From Halospina sp040196175 (GTDB lineage: Bacteria; Pseudomonadota; Gammaproteobacteria; Pseudomonadales; Oleiphilaceae), in the NCBI RefSeq assembly GCF_040196175.1, contig NZ_JBEFNF010000004.1, positions 62,001 to 126,000 of the forward strand: a stretch of DNA of 64,000 nucleotides. Reading direction: 5' to 3'. A model generated the notes under the pieces. That model did no database searches. It had not been told where the DNA came from and saw only the letters and a program-made list of their open reading frames with translations. Shown here in pieces: positions 1-8,437 of this stretch. The translations under genes and the position numbers were made by a program. Position 1 is the stretch's first letter; each line of letters starts with the position of its first letter.

Positions 1-251
1 GAAAGAATCAGCACCAGGGTAGCCAGAAGCGCGGCAATCGCTGTACCGGCTACGAGCACGGAGAGATTCACACCGCCCTCCAATACCATGAAGCGCAATG
101 CAAAGGTGAGATGGGCGGCAATGGCGAGGACGCCGGTGAGCTGGCCTAGCCAGCCGGCGCGCTGGTTGCCCGAGCGGACCCGCAGTGCCTGTAGCAGTGT
201 TCCCGCACCGTATAGGATGACAGCGGTGAAGGCGATGATGGTCGTGCCCAT
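1..251 (-). CDS. ypjD: YpjD/CcsA-like inner membrane protein (N-terminal part, cut by window edge)
   Basis: Only the first 83 codons are present; the rest lies left of the window. The reverse-strand translation opens MGTTIIAFTAVILYGAGTLL, continues with a short basic loop (RVRSGNQRAGW) and then two more hydrophobic stretches, so it is a multi-pass membrane protein from its first residues. A gene of the CcsA/YpjD cytochrome c assembly-like family commonly sits divergent from ffh in Pseudomonas relatives, and both topology and position fit. Family membership is inferred from the N-terminus and synteny, since the conserved WWD-type motifs of the family would be outside the window. The exact function of YpjD is not settled. 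Confidence 0.7.
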   Translation of the reverse strand, partial: MGTTIIAFTAVILYGAGTLLQALRVRSGNQRAGWLGQLTGVLAIAAHLTFALRFMVLEGGVNLSVLVAGTAIAALLATLVLIL

Positions 252-340
252 TTGCGTTGGTATGACCGGCTCCGGTTCGTCTCCAGACGCTCAGTCTGGT
301 TATAATGGCGTTAAACATCAACCGACAATTGCGGGCATCC

Positions 341-1756
341 ATGTTTGATAATCTTACCGACCGGCTCTCAGGGAGTCTGCGCAAGATCTCCGGCCAGGCG
401 AAGCTGACCGAGAACAATATCAGTGAAACCTTGCGCGAAGTGCGCATGGCGCTGCTTGAGGCGGACGTAGCGCTGCCGGTGGTCAAGGCTTTCGTCGAGA
501 ACGTGCGACAGAAAGCTGTGGGCCAGGAAGTGATGCGCAGCCTTACGCCAGGGCAGGCGTTCGTCAAGCTCGTCCAGAGTGAGCTGGAGGCGGTAATGGG
601 GGCTGCCGAGCCCCTTAAGCTTGAAGGCAAACCGCCTGCTGTGGTCATGATGGCTGGTCTTCAGGGTGCTGGTAAGACCACCAGTGTGGCCAAGCTGGCG
701 CGTTATCTGAAGGAGCGCGAGAAAAAATCGGTGCTGGTGGTCAGTGCCGACGTCTATCGCCCGGCGGCGATCAATCAGCTTGAGACTCTTGCTGGTGAGG
801 TCGATGCTACCTTCTATCCCAGCAGTACGGATCAGGACCCGGTCACCATCGCCAATAACGCCGTCGATGAGGCGCGTCGGCGTTTTATCGATGTGGTGAT
901 CGTTGACACGGCGGGCCGGTTGCATGTCGACAACGACATGATGGATGAGATTGGTCGGTTGAATAAGGCTGTGCAGCCCAACGAGACGCTGTTCGTGGTC
1001 GATGCCATGAGCGGTCAGGACGCGGCCAATACTGCCAAGGCATTCAGTGAGGCGCTGCCGCTCAGTGGCGTGATCCTGACCAAGGCCGATGGTGATGCTC
1101 GCGGCGGTGCCGCCCTCTCCGTCCGCCACATTACCGGCCGTCCCATCAAGTTCATGGGCGTGGGCGAGAAAAGCGATGCGTTGGAAGTGTTCCATCCCGA
1201 CCGCATCGCCTCGCGGATTCTGGGTATGGGCGATGTGCTCTCGCTCATCGAGGATGCCGAGCAGAAGGTTGACCAGAAAAAGGCCCAGAAGCTCACCAAA
1301 AAGATCAAGAAAGGCAAGAAATTTGATCTTGAGGATTTCCGGGATCAGCTTCAGCAGATGAAGAAAATGGGCGGCATGGGCGCCATGATGGAGAAGATGC
1401 CTGGTATGGGCCAGTACCAGGAAATGGCCGAAAAGCAGGTCAATGACAAGTCCATCGGGCGGATGGAGGCCATCATCTCCTCCATGACCCCGCATGAGCG
1501 CCGCTACCCGGATGTCATCAGCAGCTCCCGCAAGCGCCGCATCGCTTCTGGTTCGGGTGTGCAGATGCAGGAAATCAATCGCCTGCTCAAACAGCACAAG
1601 CAGATGCAGAAGATGATGAAAAAAATGGGCAAAAAGGGTGGCATGGAGAACATGATGCGAGGCATGCAGGGTATGATGGGCCAGGGCGGCGCTGGTGGGC
1701 AGGGCGGCCCCGGCAGTACGGGCGGTGGCGGTATGCCTCCGATGGGGCGGCGCTGA
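341..1756 (+). CDS. ffh: Signal recognition particle protein Ffh
   Basis: GTPase subunit of the signal recognition particle; it binds 4.5S RNA and hydrophobic signal sequences and delivers ribosomes to FtsY at the membrane. The product is 471 aa. The N domain comes first, then the G domain with the P-loop GLQGAGKTT near residues 106-114, the DTAGR motif near 190 and TKADGDARGG near 248. The last ~130 residues form the methionine-rich M domain (repeated MKKMG and MGGM runs) and end in a Gly-rich tail. I chose ATG 341 (MFDNLTDRLSGSLRK), the classical Ffh N-terminus, over the in-frame ATG at 305. A TATAAT box at 301-306 lies just upstream and is a likely -10 element, though I see no good -35. 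Confidence 0.97.
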   Translation: MFDNLTDRLSGSLRKISGQAKLTENNISETLREVRMALLEADVALPVVKAFVENVRQKAVGQEVMRSLTPGQAFVKLVQSELEAVMGAAEPLKLEGKPPAVVMMAGLQGAGKTTSVAKLARYLKEREKKSVLVVSADVYRPAAINQLETLAGEVDATFYPSSTDQDPVTIANNAVDEARRRFIDVVIVDTAGRLHVDNDMMDEIGRLNKAVQPNETLFVVDAMSGQDAANTAKAFSEALPLSGVILTKADGDARGGAALSVRHITGRPIKFMGVGEKSDALEVFHPDRIASRILGMGDVLSLIEDAEQKVDQKKAQKLTKKIKKGKKFDLEDFRDQLQQMKKMGGMGAMMEKMPGMGQYQEMAEKQVNDKSIGRMEAIISSMTPHERRYPDVISSSRKRRIASGSGVQMQEINRLLKQHKQMQKMMKKMGKKGGMENMMRGMQGMMGQGGAGGQGGPGSTGGGGMPPMGRR

Positions 1757-1772
1757 TGCCCATTATCAATGC

Positions 1773-1801
1773 TTTTCAGGGGCGGCGTTTTACAGTAGAA
1801 T
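1773..1801 (+). promoter_or_regulatory. Candidate sigma-70 promoter of the rpsP operon
   Basis: TTTTCA (1773-1778) and TAGAAT (1796-1801) are separated by 17 bases, in the 147-base gap between ffh and rpsP. The -10 matches 5 of 6 and the -35 matches 4 of 6 consensus positions. It would give a leader of roughly 95 nt before rpsP. The assignment rests on sequence match only. Confidence 0.4.
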
Positions 1802-1814
1802 GTCAGCCCTTTCA

Positions 1815-1836
1815 CACGGGTGTGATATAACCCGTG
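1815..1836 (+). promoter_or_regulatory. Leader hairpin upstream of rpsP
   Basis: CACGGGT (1815-1821) and ACCCGTG (1830-1836) are perfect inverted repeats of 7 bp around an 8-nt AT-rich loop. An overlapping CACAC/GTGTG repeat at 1813-1824 could form a competing stem. No T-run follows, so it is not an intrinsic terminator for ffh. It lies in the predicted rpsP 5' leader. Confidence 0.35.
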
Positions 1837-1903
1837 GCAGCCGGTTCGCATGCACAGGCTTGTCTGAACTGATTTATTTGAACGCAACAGGACAGTCGCT
1901 GAA

Positions 1904-2149
1904 ATGGTAACAATCCGTTTGACACGAGGCGGCGCCAAGAAGCGCCCGTTTTACCATGTCCAGGTCACGGACAGCCGCAAGCCCAGAGATGGCCGCTACA
2001 TTGAACGGTTGGGCTTCTTTAACCCGGTGGCGCGTGGCCATGAGGAACGTCTGCGGCTCGACGCAGAGCGTGCCCAGTATTGGATCGACCAGGGTGCACA
2101 GCCCACAGACCGGGTAAACAGCCTGCTGAAAGAGGCGGCTTCCGAGTAA
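1904..2149 (+). CDS. rpsP: 30S ribosomal protein S16
   Basis: Small-subunit protein, 81 aa, needed for 30S assembly. It begins MVTIRLTRGGAKKRPFYHVQ and carries the signature GRYIERLGFFNP, both diagnostic of bS16. It is the first gene of the conserved rpsP-rimM-trmD-rplS operon; rimM begins 7 bases after its stop codon. Length and start are those normal for the family. Confidence 0.98.
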   Translation: MVTIRLTRGGAKKRPFYHVQVTDSRKPRDGRYIERLGFFNPVARGHEERLRLDAERAQYWIDQGAQPTDRVNSLLKEAASE

Positions 2150-2156
2150 GGGCGTC

Positions 2157-2699
2157 GTGTCCGTGAGGGTTGAGGAAACCGTTCTGGGTCAGATCACCTC
2201 GGTTTACGGGGTGCAGGGCTGGGTGAAGGTTTATTCCTACACGGAGCCCCGCGGTAACATCTTCCAGTATCGGAACTGGACCCTTGTTGATGGGCGTGCG
2301 TCCTCGGGAGAGGCCCGCAGCATCCGCCTTGTGACCGGCAAGCCACATGGCAAGACACTGATTGCCAAGCTTGAAGGTGTTGAGGACAGGGATCAGGCAG
2401 CCCGACTCTGCGGCCTCGATATCCGTGTTGGGACCAGCGAGCTTCCGCCGCTTGGAGAGGGTGAGTATTACTGGTACCAGCTCCAGGGGCTGCGGGTACG
2501 CACTGCTGATGAGGGGCATGACCTGGGGGTGGTCGACCACCTGATCGAGACCGGGTCGAATGATGTTCTGGTAGTGCGTGCTGATGGGGTCAGCCTGGAT
2601 GGCAGAGAGCGCCTTATTCCCTTTCTGCCTGACGAGATCGTCAGATCGGTGGACCTCGACGAGGCTGTTCTTGAGGTGGATTGGGATCCGGAGTTCTGA
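2157..2699 (+). CDS. rimM: 16S rRNA processing/ribosome maturation factor RimM
   Basis: Assembly factor that binds S19 and helps mature the 30S head. The product is 180 aa, starting at GTG 2157. The N-terminal RimM barrel contains VLGQITSVYGVQGWVKVYSY, and the C-terminal PRC-barrel has YYWYQLQGLRV, GVVDHLIETGSNDVLVV and IPFLPDEIV, all typical of the family. It lies between rpsP and trmD, and its 3' end may overlap trmD depending on which trmD start is used. Confidence 0.96.
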   Translation: MSVRVEETVLGQITSVYGVQGWVKVYSYTEPRGNIFQYRNWTLVDGRASSGEARSIRLVTGKPHGKTLIAKLEGVEDRDQAARLCGLDIRVGTSELPPLGEGEYYWYQLQGLRVRTADEGHDLGVVDHLIETGSNDVLVVRADGVSLDGRERLIPFLPDEIVRSVDLDEAVLEVDWDPEF

Positions 2700-2752
2700 A
2701 TACAGTCGAGACACCGGGTAATCGGGCGCAGAGCAGACAAGAGGCACTCGGG

Positions 2753-3508
2753 TTGCGGGTTGCGACCATCAGTATTTTTCCGGAAGTGTTCCGGACAATC
2801 ACCGATTATGGCGTGACTGGCAGGGCGGTTTCCGGCGGGCAACTGGTTCTGGACTGTATCAATCCGCGGAGCTTTACCCGCGACCGTCACCGTACGGTGG
2901 ACGACCGGCCCTATGGGGGCGGTCCAGGCATGGTTATGAAAGCCGAACCGCTGGAGGCCGCTATTGACGCGGCGGTGGCGCAGGTCGGTCAGGGCGCGAA
3001 AGTAATCTGTCTCTCGCCCCAGGGGCAGATGCTGGATCAGGCAAAAGTCGAGTCTTTGGCAACGGAGCCCGGTCTGGTGCTTATTTCGGGGCGCTACGAG
3101 GGGATTGATGAGCGCGTTCTGGAAGCGCGGGTGGATGAAGAGATTTCCATCGGTGATTACGTGCTCAGCGGCGGTGAGCTTGCTGCTATGGTGCTGGTGG
3201 ACGCAGTAGTCCGCCAGATCCCCGGAGTGCTCGGGCACAGTCAGTCTGCGGTTGAGGACTCGTTCGCTGATGGGCTGCTTGACTGCGCGCATTACACGCG
3301 CCCGGAAGAGTACCGAGGACGCAGGGTCCCGGAAGTCCTGCTTGGTGGCGATCACGAGCGGATCCGACAGTGGCGGCTGAAACAGTCGTTGCAACGGACT
3401 CTGAGCAGGCGCCCTGAACTGCTCCGGGAACGGAAACTGACCGTCGAAGAGCAGAGACTGCTGGCGGAGATTGAAAACGAACGGCCGGATGGCGGGTCGG
3501 ATTGGTGA
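2753..3508 (+). CDS. trmD: tRNA (guanine-37-N1)-methyltransferase TrmD
   Basis: SPOUT-family enzyme that makes m1G37 in tRNAs and prevents +1 frameshifting. The reading frame is open from a TTG at 2681 (275 aa), but residues 1-24 of that version do not resemble TrmD. I chose the TTG at 2753 (251 aa; E. coli has 255): AAGAGG at 2739-2744 sits 8 bases before it, and the protein then begins LRVATISIFPEVFRTITDYG, matching the family start. Visible motifs are RPYGGGPGMVM, LISGRYEGIDERV and IGDYVLSGGELAAM of the knotted SAM site, plus HYTRPEEYRG near the C-terminus. Confidence 0.95.
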   Translation: MRVATISIFPEVFRTITDYGVTGRAVSGGQLVLDCINPRSFTRDRHRTVDDRPYGGGPGMVMKAEPLEAAIDAAVAQVGQGAKVICLSPQGQMLDQAKVESLATEPGLVLISGRYEGIDERVLEARVDEEISIGDYVLSGGELAAMVLVDAVVRQIPGVLGHSQSAVEDSFADGLLDCAHYTRPEEYRGRRVPEVLLGGDHERIRQWRLKQSLQRTLSRRPELLRERKLTVEEQRLLAEIENERPDGGSDW

Positions 3509-3530
3509 CACATTCAGGAGTGAGTGAAAG

Positions 3531-3887
3531 ATGAGTGGCAAGAACAGCATCGTCCAGGAAATTGAAAACGAGCAGCTCAAGGAGTCCATCCCCCAGTTCG
3601 GCCCGGGTGATACCGTGGTCGTTCAGGTACGGGTAACCGAAGGTAACCGTGAGCGTCTTCAGGCGTTTGAAGGCGTGGTCATTGGCAAGCGCAACCGTGG
3701 TCTGAACTCCTCGTTCACCGTGCGTAAGCGCTCCTATGGAATCGGTGTCGAGCGGACCTTCCAGACGCACTCGCGGCTGATCGATAGCGTTTCGGTCAAG
3801 CGCCGTGGCGATGTGCGTCAGGCGAAGTTGTACCATCTGCGTCAGCTCTCCGGGAAGGCTGCGCGAATCAAAGAAAAGCTTGGCTGA
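3531..3887 (+). CDS. rplS: 50S ribosomal protein L19
   Basis: Large-subunit protein at the 30S-50S interface, 118 aa. It has the bL19 signatures FGPGDTVVVQVRVTEGNRER, FEGVVIGKRNRGLNSSFTVRK, GVERTFQTHS and the C-terminal RGDVRQAKLYHLRQLSGKAARIKE (given here in pieces only to mark order). GGAGTGAG lies upstream at normal spacing. It is the last gene of the rpsP operon; xerD starts inside its final codons in another frame. Confidence 0.98.
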   Translation: MSGKNSIVQEIENEQLKESIPQFGPGDTVVVQVRVTEGNRERLQAFEGVVIGKRNRGLNSSFTVRKRSYGIGVERTFQTHSRLIDSVSVKRRGDVRQAKLYHLRQLSGKAARIKEKLG

Positions 3888-4785
3888 GGAACGCAACGAG
3901 CAACTGGTTGCGTCATTCAGTGAGTCGCTCTGGCTGGAATCCGGCCTGAGCGACCGTTCCAGGCTTTCCTACGAAAGCGACTTGAGGCAGTTCGGGCGCT
4001 GGCTCAATCAGCGCTACCCGGGCAGTGATCTGACCGGCGTTGATCGAACCTGCCTCATGGATTACCTCTCCAGCGTGCTTTCCGCCGGGGCCCGTTCAAG
4101 TACTGCGGCCAGGCGTATCTCCTGTCTTCGAAGATTCTACCGTTACCTGCTGCGTGAAGGCGTGGTCGACGAAGACCCAACGTTGCGTCTGGACAGTCCA
4201 AAGTTAGCCCGCCGTCTGCCGGATACGCTCACTGAGGCGGATGTTGAGGCGCTCCTGGATGCGCCGGCCATGGATGAACCTATTGAGCTTCGTGATAGGG
4301 CCATGATGGAGCTTCTCTACGCCTGTGGTCTCCGTGTCTCGGAGTTGGTAGCGCTGAGGCTTTCCCAGGTCAATCGGCGTCAGGGCGTGGTGCGGCTGCT
4401 CGGAAAAGGCAACAAGGAACGCTTGGTGCCCATGGGCGAAGAAGCTCTGGAATGGCTCGAGCACTACCTGCATGAAGCGCGGCCTGAGCTTGCGGGAGGT
4501 GTTGGGACTGATGCCCTGTTCCCCGGCGGTCGGGGCGGGCACCTGACCCGCCAAGCCTTCTGGTATCGCATTCGTCGTTACTCCGTACGCGCTGGTATCC
4601 GCAAGCCACTTTCCCCGCACACTCTTCGCCACGCCTTTGCCACCCACCTGCTTAACCATGGTGCGGATCTGCGAGTGGTTCAGATGCTGTTGGGGCACAG
4701 CGATCTATCCACTACCCAGATCTACACCCATGTAGCGCGTGAACGCCTGCAGCAGCTTCACCAGAGCCACCACCCGCGCGGCTGA
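3880..4785 (+). CDS. xerD: Tyrosine site-specific recombinase XerD
   Basis: Subunit of the XerCD complex that resolves chromosome dimers at dif. The open frame begins at 3805 inside rplS, but the family-length start is TTG 3880, which overlaps the rplS stop and gives 301 aa (E. coli has 298). The SAM-like N-terminal core-binding domain spans roughly residues 8-92. The catalytic set is complete: R152 (LRVSE), K176 (GKGNKE), H247 and R250 (HTLRHAFATHLL), H273 and nucleophile Y282 (GHSDLSTTQIYTHV). In gamma-proteobacteria XerD is typically beside dsbC, as here, which separates it from XerC and from phage integrases. Confidence 0.95.
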   Translation: MAEERNEQLVASFSESLWLESGLSDRSRLSYESDLRQFGRWLNQRYPGSDLTGVDRTCLMDYLSSVLSAGARSSTAARRISCLRRFYRYLLREGVVDEDPTLRLDSPKLARRLPDTLTEADVEALLDAPAMDEPIELRDRAMMELLYACGLRVSELVALRLSQVNRRQGVVRLLGKGNKERLVPMGEEALEWLEHYLHEARPELAGGVGTDALFPGGRGGHLTRQAFWYRIRRYSVRAGIRKPLSPHTLRHAFATHLLNHGADLRVVQMLLGHSDLSTTQIYTHVARERLQQLHQSHHPRG

Positions 4786-4850
4786 TCGACGACAGAACGC
4801 CCGAAATCCGGTATCCTCTGGAATCATAATAATTGGATCCGGAGTCGATC

Positions 4851-5582
4851 ATGAAATCCCTGTTGCCCGCATTTGTGCTGATTGTGATGGTGCTGCTGTC
4901 GACGGCCGCTCCCGCGGAATCGCCCGAGACGCGTATCCGGCAGAATCTGGAGCAGAGTATTCCCGACATGCCTGTGGATAGCATCCGGGAAACAGAGCGC
5001 GACGGTCTTTATGTGGTGCAGAGCGGCGGCAATCTGCTCTACACCACTGCGGACGGGCGGTACCTGTTCACAGGTCAGATGCTGCGTGTGGATGACGAAG
5101 GCATTGCCAACCTTACCGAGCAGGCTCGCAGCAGCCAACGCCGTGCGGCGGTCGCTGAGCTCGACAACCGGGAGCTGATTCGGTTCGGCCCTGATAAGGG
5201 TGAGGTGAAGGCGGATCTGTATGTGTTCACGGATACCTCCTGCGGCTATTGCCGTAAGCTTCACCGGGATATGGAAACGCTCAACGGGCTGGGTATCCGT
5301 ATCAACTATCTGGCGTACCCGCGAGGCGGGCCAGGTAGCAAGGGCGCGCGACAGCTTAATGCGGTCTGGTGTTCGGACGATCGTCGTAGTGCCATGACGC
5401 GGGCCAAACAGGGTGAAAAGTTGTCCGCCGGATCCTGTGACGCGCCGGTCCGGTCCCACTTCAAACTGGGTCAGTCTTTCGGGGTGAGTGGCACCCCGGC
5501 TCTGGTGACCGAATCCGGGCGCATGATCCGGGGGTACCAGCCGCCCCAGGCGTTGGCGCAGCAGCTGGGAATCGACGGCTGA
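4851..5582 (+). CDS. dsbC: Thiol:disulfide isomerase DsbC
   Basis: Periplasmic disulfide isomerase/chaperone that reshuffles wrong disulfides and is kept reduced by DsbD. ATG 4851 follows GGAG at 4841-4844 and gives 243 aa. Residues 1-22 form a signal peptide with cleavage likely after APA/AES. An N-terminal dimerisation domain leads to a thioredoxin fold with active site C131-G-Y-C134 in FTDTSCGYCRKLH, the second structural cysteine pair C174/C196, and the cis-proline loop SGTPALV. It lies between xerD and hom as in Pseudomonas. About 110 bases separate it from hom; I see no convincing terminator there. Confidence 0.96.
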   Translation: MKSLLPAFVLIVMVLLSTAAPAESPETRIRQNLEQSIPDMPVDSIRETERDGLYVVQSGGNLLYTTADGRYLFTGQMLRVDDEGIANLTEQARSSQRRAAVAELDNRELIRFGPDKGEVKADLYVFTDTSCGYCRKLHRDMETLNGLGIRINYLAYPRGGPGSKGARQLNAVWCSDDRRSAMTRAKQGEKLSAGSCDAPVRSHFKLGQSFGVSGTPALVTESGRMIRGYQPPQALAQQLGIDG

Positions 5583-5691
5583 CACTGGCGCGGAGTGGGG
5601 TCCGGTCGAGTTTTTTTCGACGCGCAAAGCGTATAACATGCGCGTTTCCCCGGCAGTGACGTGCATTTTCAAGCGAATGAGAGGTGGCCAG

Positions 5692-6993
5692 TTGAAGGAC
5701 GTTAATATCGGAATCTGTGGTCTCGGAACCGTCGGCAGCGGCACTTGGGAGGTACTGCAGCGCAATGCCCGTACTATTGCGGGCCGGGCAGGCTGTAACC
5801 TGCGCGTGGCGAGGGTGGCGAACCGGCGTCCGCGCCCGGATCTGGGTCTGGGAGACACCCCTTTCTCCACGGATGTTAACGATGTGGTCAACGACCCGGA
5901 TATTGACGTGGTTGTTGAACTCATCGGGGGCTATGATGATGCCCGACGCTTGGTGCTGGCTGCCATTGACCAGGGTAAGCACGTGGTTACTGCCAATAAA
6001 GCTCTGATCGCGGTGTACGGCAATGAGATCTTTGAGGCCGCAAGCAGCAAGAACGTCATTGTGGCCTACGAGGCGGGGGTTGCCGGCGGCATTCCTGTTA
6101 TCAAGGCAATCCGGGAAGGACTGGCTGCGAATCGTATCCAATGGCTTGCCGGCATCATCAACGGCACCGGCAATTACATCCTCACCGAAATGCGGGCGGG
6201 GCGTGACTTTGATGAAGTGCTCAAAGAAGCCCAGGAGCTGGGGTATGCCGAAGCCGACCCGACCTTCGACGTTGAGGGGATTGATGCGGCCCATAAGCTG
6301 ACTATCATGGCCTCTGCCGCCTTTGGTGTGCCATTGCAGTTTGATCGGGCCTATACTGAGGGTATTGCCAACATTACGCCTTACGACATTGCTCACGCTG
6401 AGGCTCTGGGATACCGGGTCAAACACCTGGGTATTGCCAGGTCTCGCGAGGCAGGCATCGAGCTGCGTGTCCACCCGACATTGGTGCCGGTCAACAACCT
6501 GATCGCCAAAGTGGATGGTGTGCTGAATGCCATTCTGGTGGATGGCGATGCTGTGGGGCAGACCATGTATCACGGTCCCGGCGCCGGCGACGAGGCTACC
6601 GCCTCCGCCGTTATCGCGGATCTGGTGGATGTTGCGCGCACAGTGGCCTCAGGCAGTGATCAGCGCGTTCCCTATCTGGGCTTTGAGCCGGAGGCGATTA
6701 CCGAGCACGAGATCCTGCCGCCGGCCGAAATCCGTTCCGCCTATTATCTTCGGATCCAGGCACTGGATCGCCCCGGCGTGCTGGCCAAGGTCGCCTCTAT
6801 CATGAGCGAGAATGCCATCAATATTGAATCCATCATGCAGAAGGAGTCGGAACTGCATGAGGGCCGGATCCCGTTGATTCTGCTGACCCATACGGTTCAG
6901 GAAAAGCAGGTCAATGATGCCATCGCGGAGATGGAAGCGCTGCCTGAGGTTGAAGGCAGGGTGGTTCGTATCCGCGCCGAGAATTTTCTCTGA
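5692..6993 (+). CDS. hom: Homoserine dehydrogenase (monofunctional, with ACT domain)
   Basis: NAD(P)-dependent reduction of aspartate semialdehyde to homoserine, the branch point to threonine and methionine. I chose TTG 5692: AGAGG stands 7 bases before it and the protein then opens LKDVNIGICGLGTVGSGTWE, the usual Rossmann start, giving 433 aa. ATG 5677 and an in-frame ATG at 5638 are less likely. Motifs are GIINGTGNYILTEM and AEADPTFDVEGIDAAHKL of the catalytic domain. The C-terminal ~80 residues (YYLRIQALDRPGVLAKVASI) are an ACT domain, suggesting threonine feedback. A TATAAC box at 5632-5637 is a possible -10. thrC follows 32 bases downstream. Confidence 0.96.
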   Translation: MKDVNIGICGLGTVGSGTWEVLQRNARTIAGRAGCNLRVARVANRRPRPDLGLGDTPFSTDVNDVVNDPDIDVVVELIGGYDDARRLVLAAIDQGKHVVTANKALIAVYGNEIFEAASSKNVIVAYEAGVAGGIPVIKAIREGLAANRIQWLAGIINGTGNYILTEMRAGRDFDEVLKEAQELGYAEADPTFDVEGIDAAHKLTIMASAAFGVPLQFDRAYTEGIANITPYDIAHAEALGYRVKHLGIARSREAGIELRVHPTLVPVNNLIAKVDGVLNAILVDGDAVGQTMYHGPGAGDEATASAVIADLVDVARTVASGSDQRVPYLGFEPEAITEHEILPPAEIRSAYYLRIQALDRPGVLAKVASIMSENAINIESIMQKESELHEGRIPLILLTHTVQEKQVNDAIAEMEALPEVEGRVVRIRAENFL

Positions 6994-7025
6994 CAACTGA
7001 TCCTCGACACTGACGGTAGACCGCC

Positions 7026-8432
7026 TTGAGATACATCAGTACCCGCGGGCAGGCGCCCGCGCTCAATTTTGAAGAGGTACTTCTGCAGGGGCTCGCCGCC
7101 GATGGCGGCCTCTATGTACCCGAAACGCTGCCACGCTATACGCCGGAAGATCTCATGGCCTTGCGAGGGCTGCCCTATGATGAGCTGGCCTGCCGGGTAA
7201 TGTATCCATTTGTGGCGGAGTCCATCGCTGAGGATGACTTCCGGGCCATGGTGCGCGAGACCTATGCCGGTTTTGCGCACCGGGCAGTAGCGCCACTGGT
7301 TCAGCTGGATGCCAATGAATGGGTCATGGAACTGTTCCGTGGCCCGACCCTCGCGTTCAAGGATTTCGCGCTGCAGCTGCTGGGCCGGCTTCTGGACTAT
7401 GTGCTGGAAAAGCGGGGCCAGCACGTGGTGATACTCGGTGCCACCTCCGGGGATACCGGTTCGGCGGCTATTGAGGGCTGCCGTCATTCAAAGCATGTCG
7501 ATCTCTTCATCCTGCACCCCCACGGACGGGTTTCGGAAGTGCAGCGGCGCCAGATGACCACCGTGCTCAGCGACAACGTGCACAATATCGCGGTGGATGG
7601 CAACTTTGATGACTGCCAGAAGATGGTCAAGGCCAGCTTCGCGGACCAGTCATTTCTGGAAGGTAAAACCTCGCTGGTGGCGGTCAACTCCATCAACTGG
7701 GCGCGGATCATGGCCCAGATCGTCTATTACATCTACGCCTCACTGGCGCTCGGCGGGCCTCACCGCAGTCTGGCGTTCTCGGTGCCTACCGGTAACTTCG
7801 GGGATATCTTCGCGGGGTATCTGGCAAGAGAAATGGGCCTGCCAGTGCAGCAGCTGGTGGTCGCGACCAATCAGAACGATATCCTGCACCGTTTCATCAG
7901 CGGCAACCATTACGAGACCGGCAAACTGGAACACACGCTGTCGCCGAGCATGGATATCACCATCTCCAGTAATTTTGAGCGATTACTGTTTGATCTCTAT
8001 GGCCGGAATCCGGAAAGTGTGGTGCAGTTCCTCAAGAGCGCGGATCAGGGCGCGGTGTCGTTGGAGGCTGATCGCTGGCAGGCCGCCCGCCGGCTTTTCG
8101 ACAGCTTCGCTGTGGGTGACGAGCGGACCTGTGAGGTGATCGCGGACGTGCATGGCCAGACCGAATACCTGCTGGACCCGCATACGGCCATTGGCGTGGA
8201 AGCGGCGAGGCGCTGTCGGCGTGATTGGACGATCCCGATGGTGACCATGGGCACGGCCCACCCGGCCAAGTTCCCGGATGCGGTGGCCCGTTCTGGCGTG
8301 GACCGCGAGGCGTCACTGCCGGCGCATCTCTCCGACCTGATGGAACGTGAAGAGCACTTCACGGTGCTTGATAATGATCTCGCCACAATTCAGCAGTTCA
8401 TGGCCCGTAACTGGCGCCATGCCAACAGCTGA
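7026..8432 (+). CDS. thrC: Threonine synthase
   Basis: PLP enzyme converting O-phosphohomoserine to threonine, 468 aa, directly downstream of hom in a two-step threonine operon. It starts at TTG 7026 (MRYISTRGQAPALNFEEVLL, the classical ThrC opening) with GGTAGA upstream. The PLP lysine lies in PTLAFKDFALQLLG, followed by GATSGDTGSAAIEG and VPTGNFGDIFAGY for phosphate and substrate binding. The length matches the long E. coli/Pseudomonas-type ThrC. recJ starts 5 bases after its stop, so the genes may be co-transcribed. Confidence 0.97.
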   Translation: MRYISTRGQAPALNFEEVLLQGLAADGGLYVPETLPRYTPEDLMALRGLPYDELACRVMYPFVAESIAEDDFRAMVRETYAGFAHRAVAPLVQLDANEWVMELFRGPTLAFKDFALQLLGRLLDYVLEKRGQHVVILGATSGDTGSAAIEGCRHSKHVDLFILHPHGRVSEVQRRQMTTVLSDNVHNIAVDGNFDDCQKMVKASFADQSFLEGKTSLVAVNSINWARIMAQIVYYIYASLALGGPHRSLAFSVPTGNFGDIFAGYLAREMGLPVQQLVVATNQNDILHRFISGNHYETGKLEHTLSPSMDITISSNFERLLFDLYGRNPESVVQFLKSADQGAVSLEADRWQAARRLFDSFAVGDERTCEVIADVHGQTEYLLDPHTAIGVEAARRCRRDWTIPMVTMGTAHPAKFPDAVARSGVDREASLPAHLSDLMEREEHFTVLDNDLATIQQFMARNWRHANS

Positions 8433-8437
8433 CCCTG

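Noticed and set aside
88..348. 86-aa frame before ffh
   Set aside because: Antisense to the ypjD-like gene and the ffh leader; no ribosome site and no recognisable features.
368..1597. Long open frame opposite ffh (409 aa)
   Set aside because: Antisense shadow of a highly conserved gene; composition (many H, L, Q) is typical of a reversed GC-rich reading frame and there is no ribosome site.
3880..4785. xerD as an integrase of a mobile element
   Set aside because: The length, synteny with dsbC and lack of att sites or phage genes fit the housekeeping XerD.
4824..5924. 366-aa frame opposite dsbC and hom
   Set aside because: Shadow; it spans two real genes and the gap between them.
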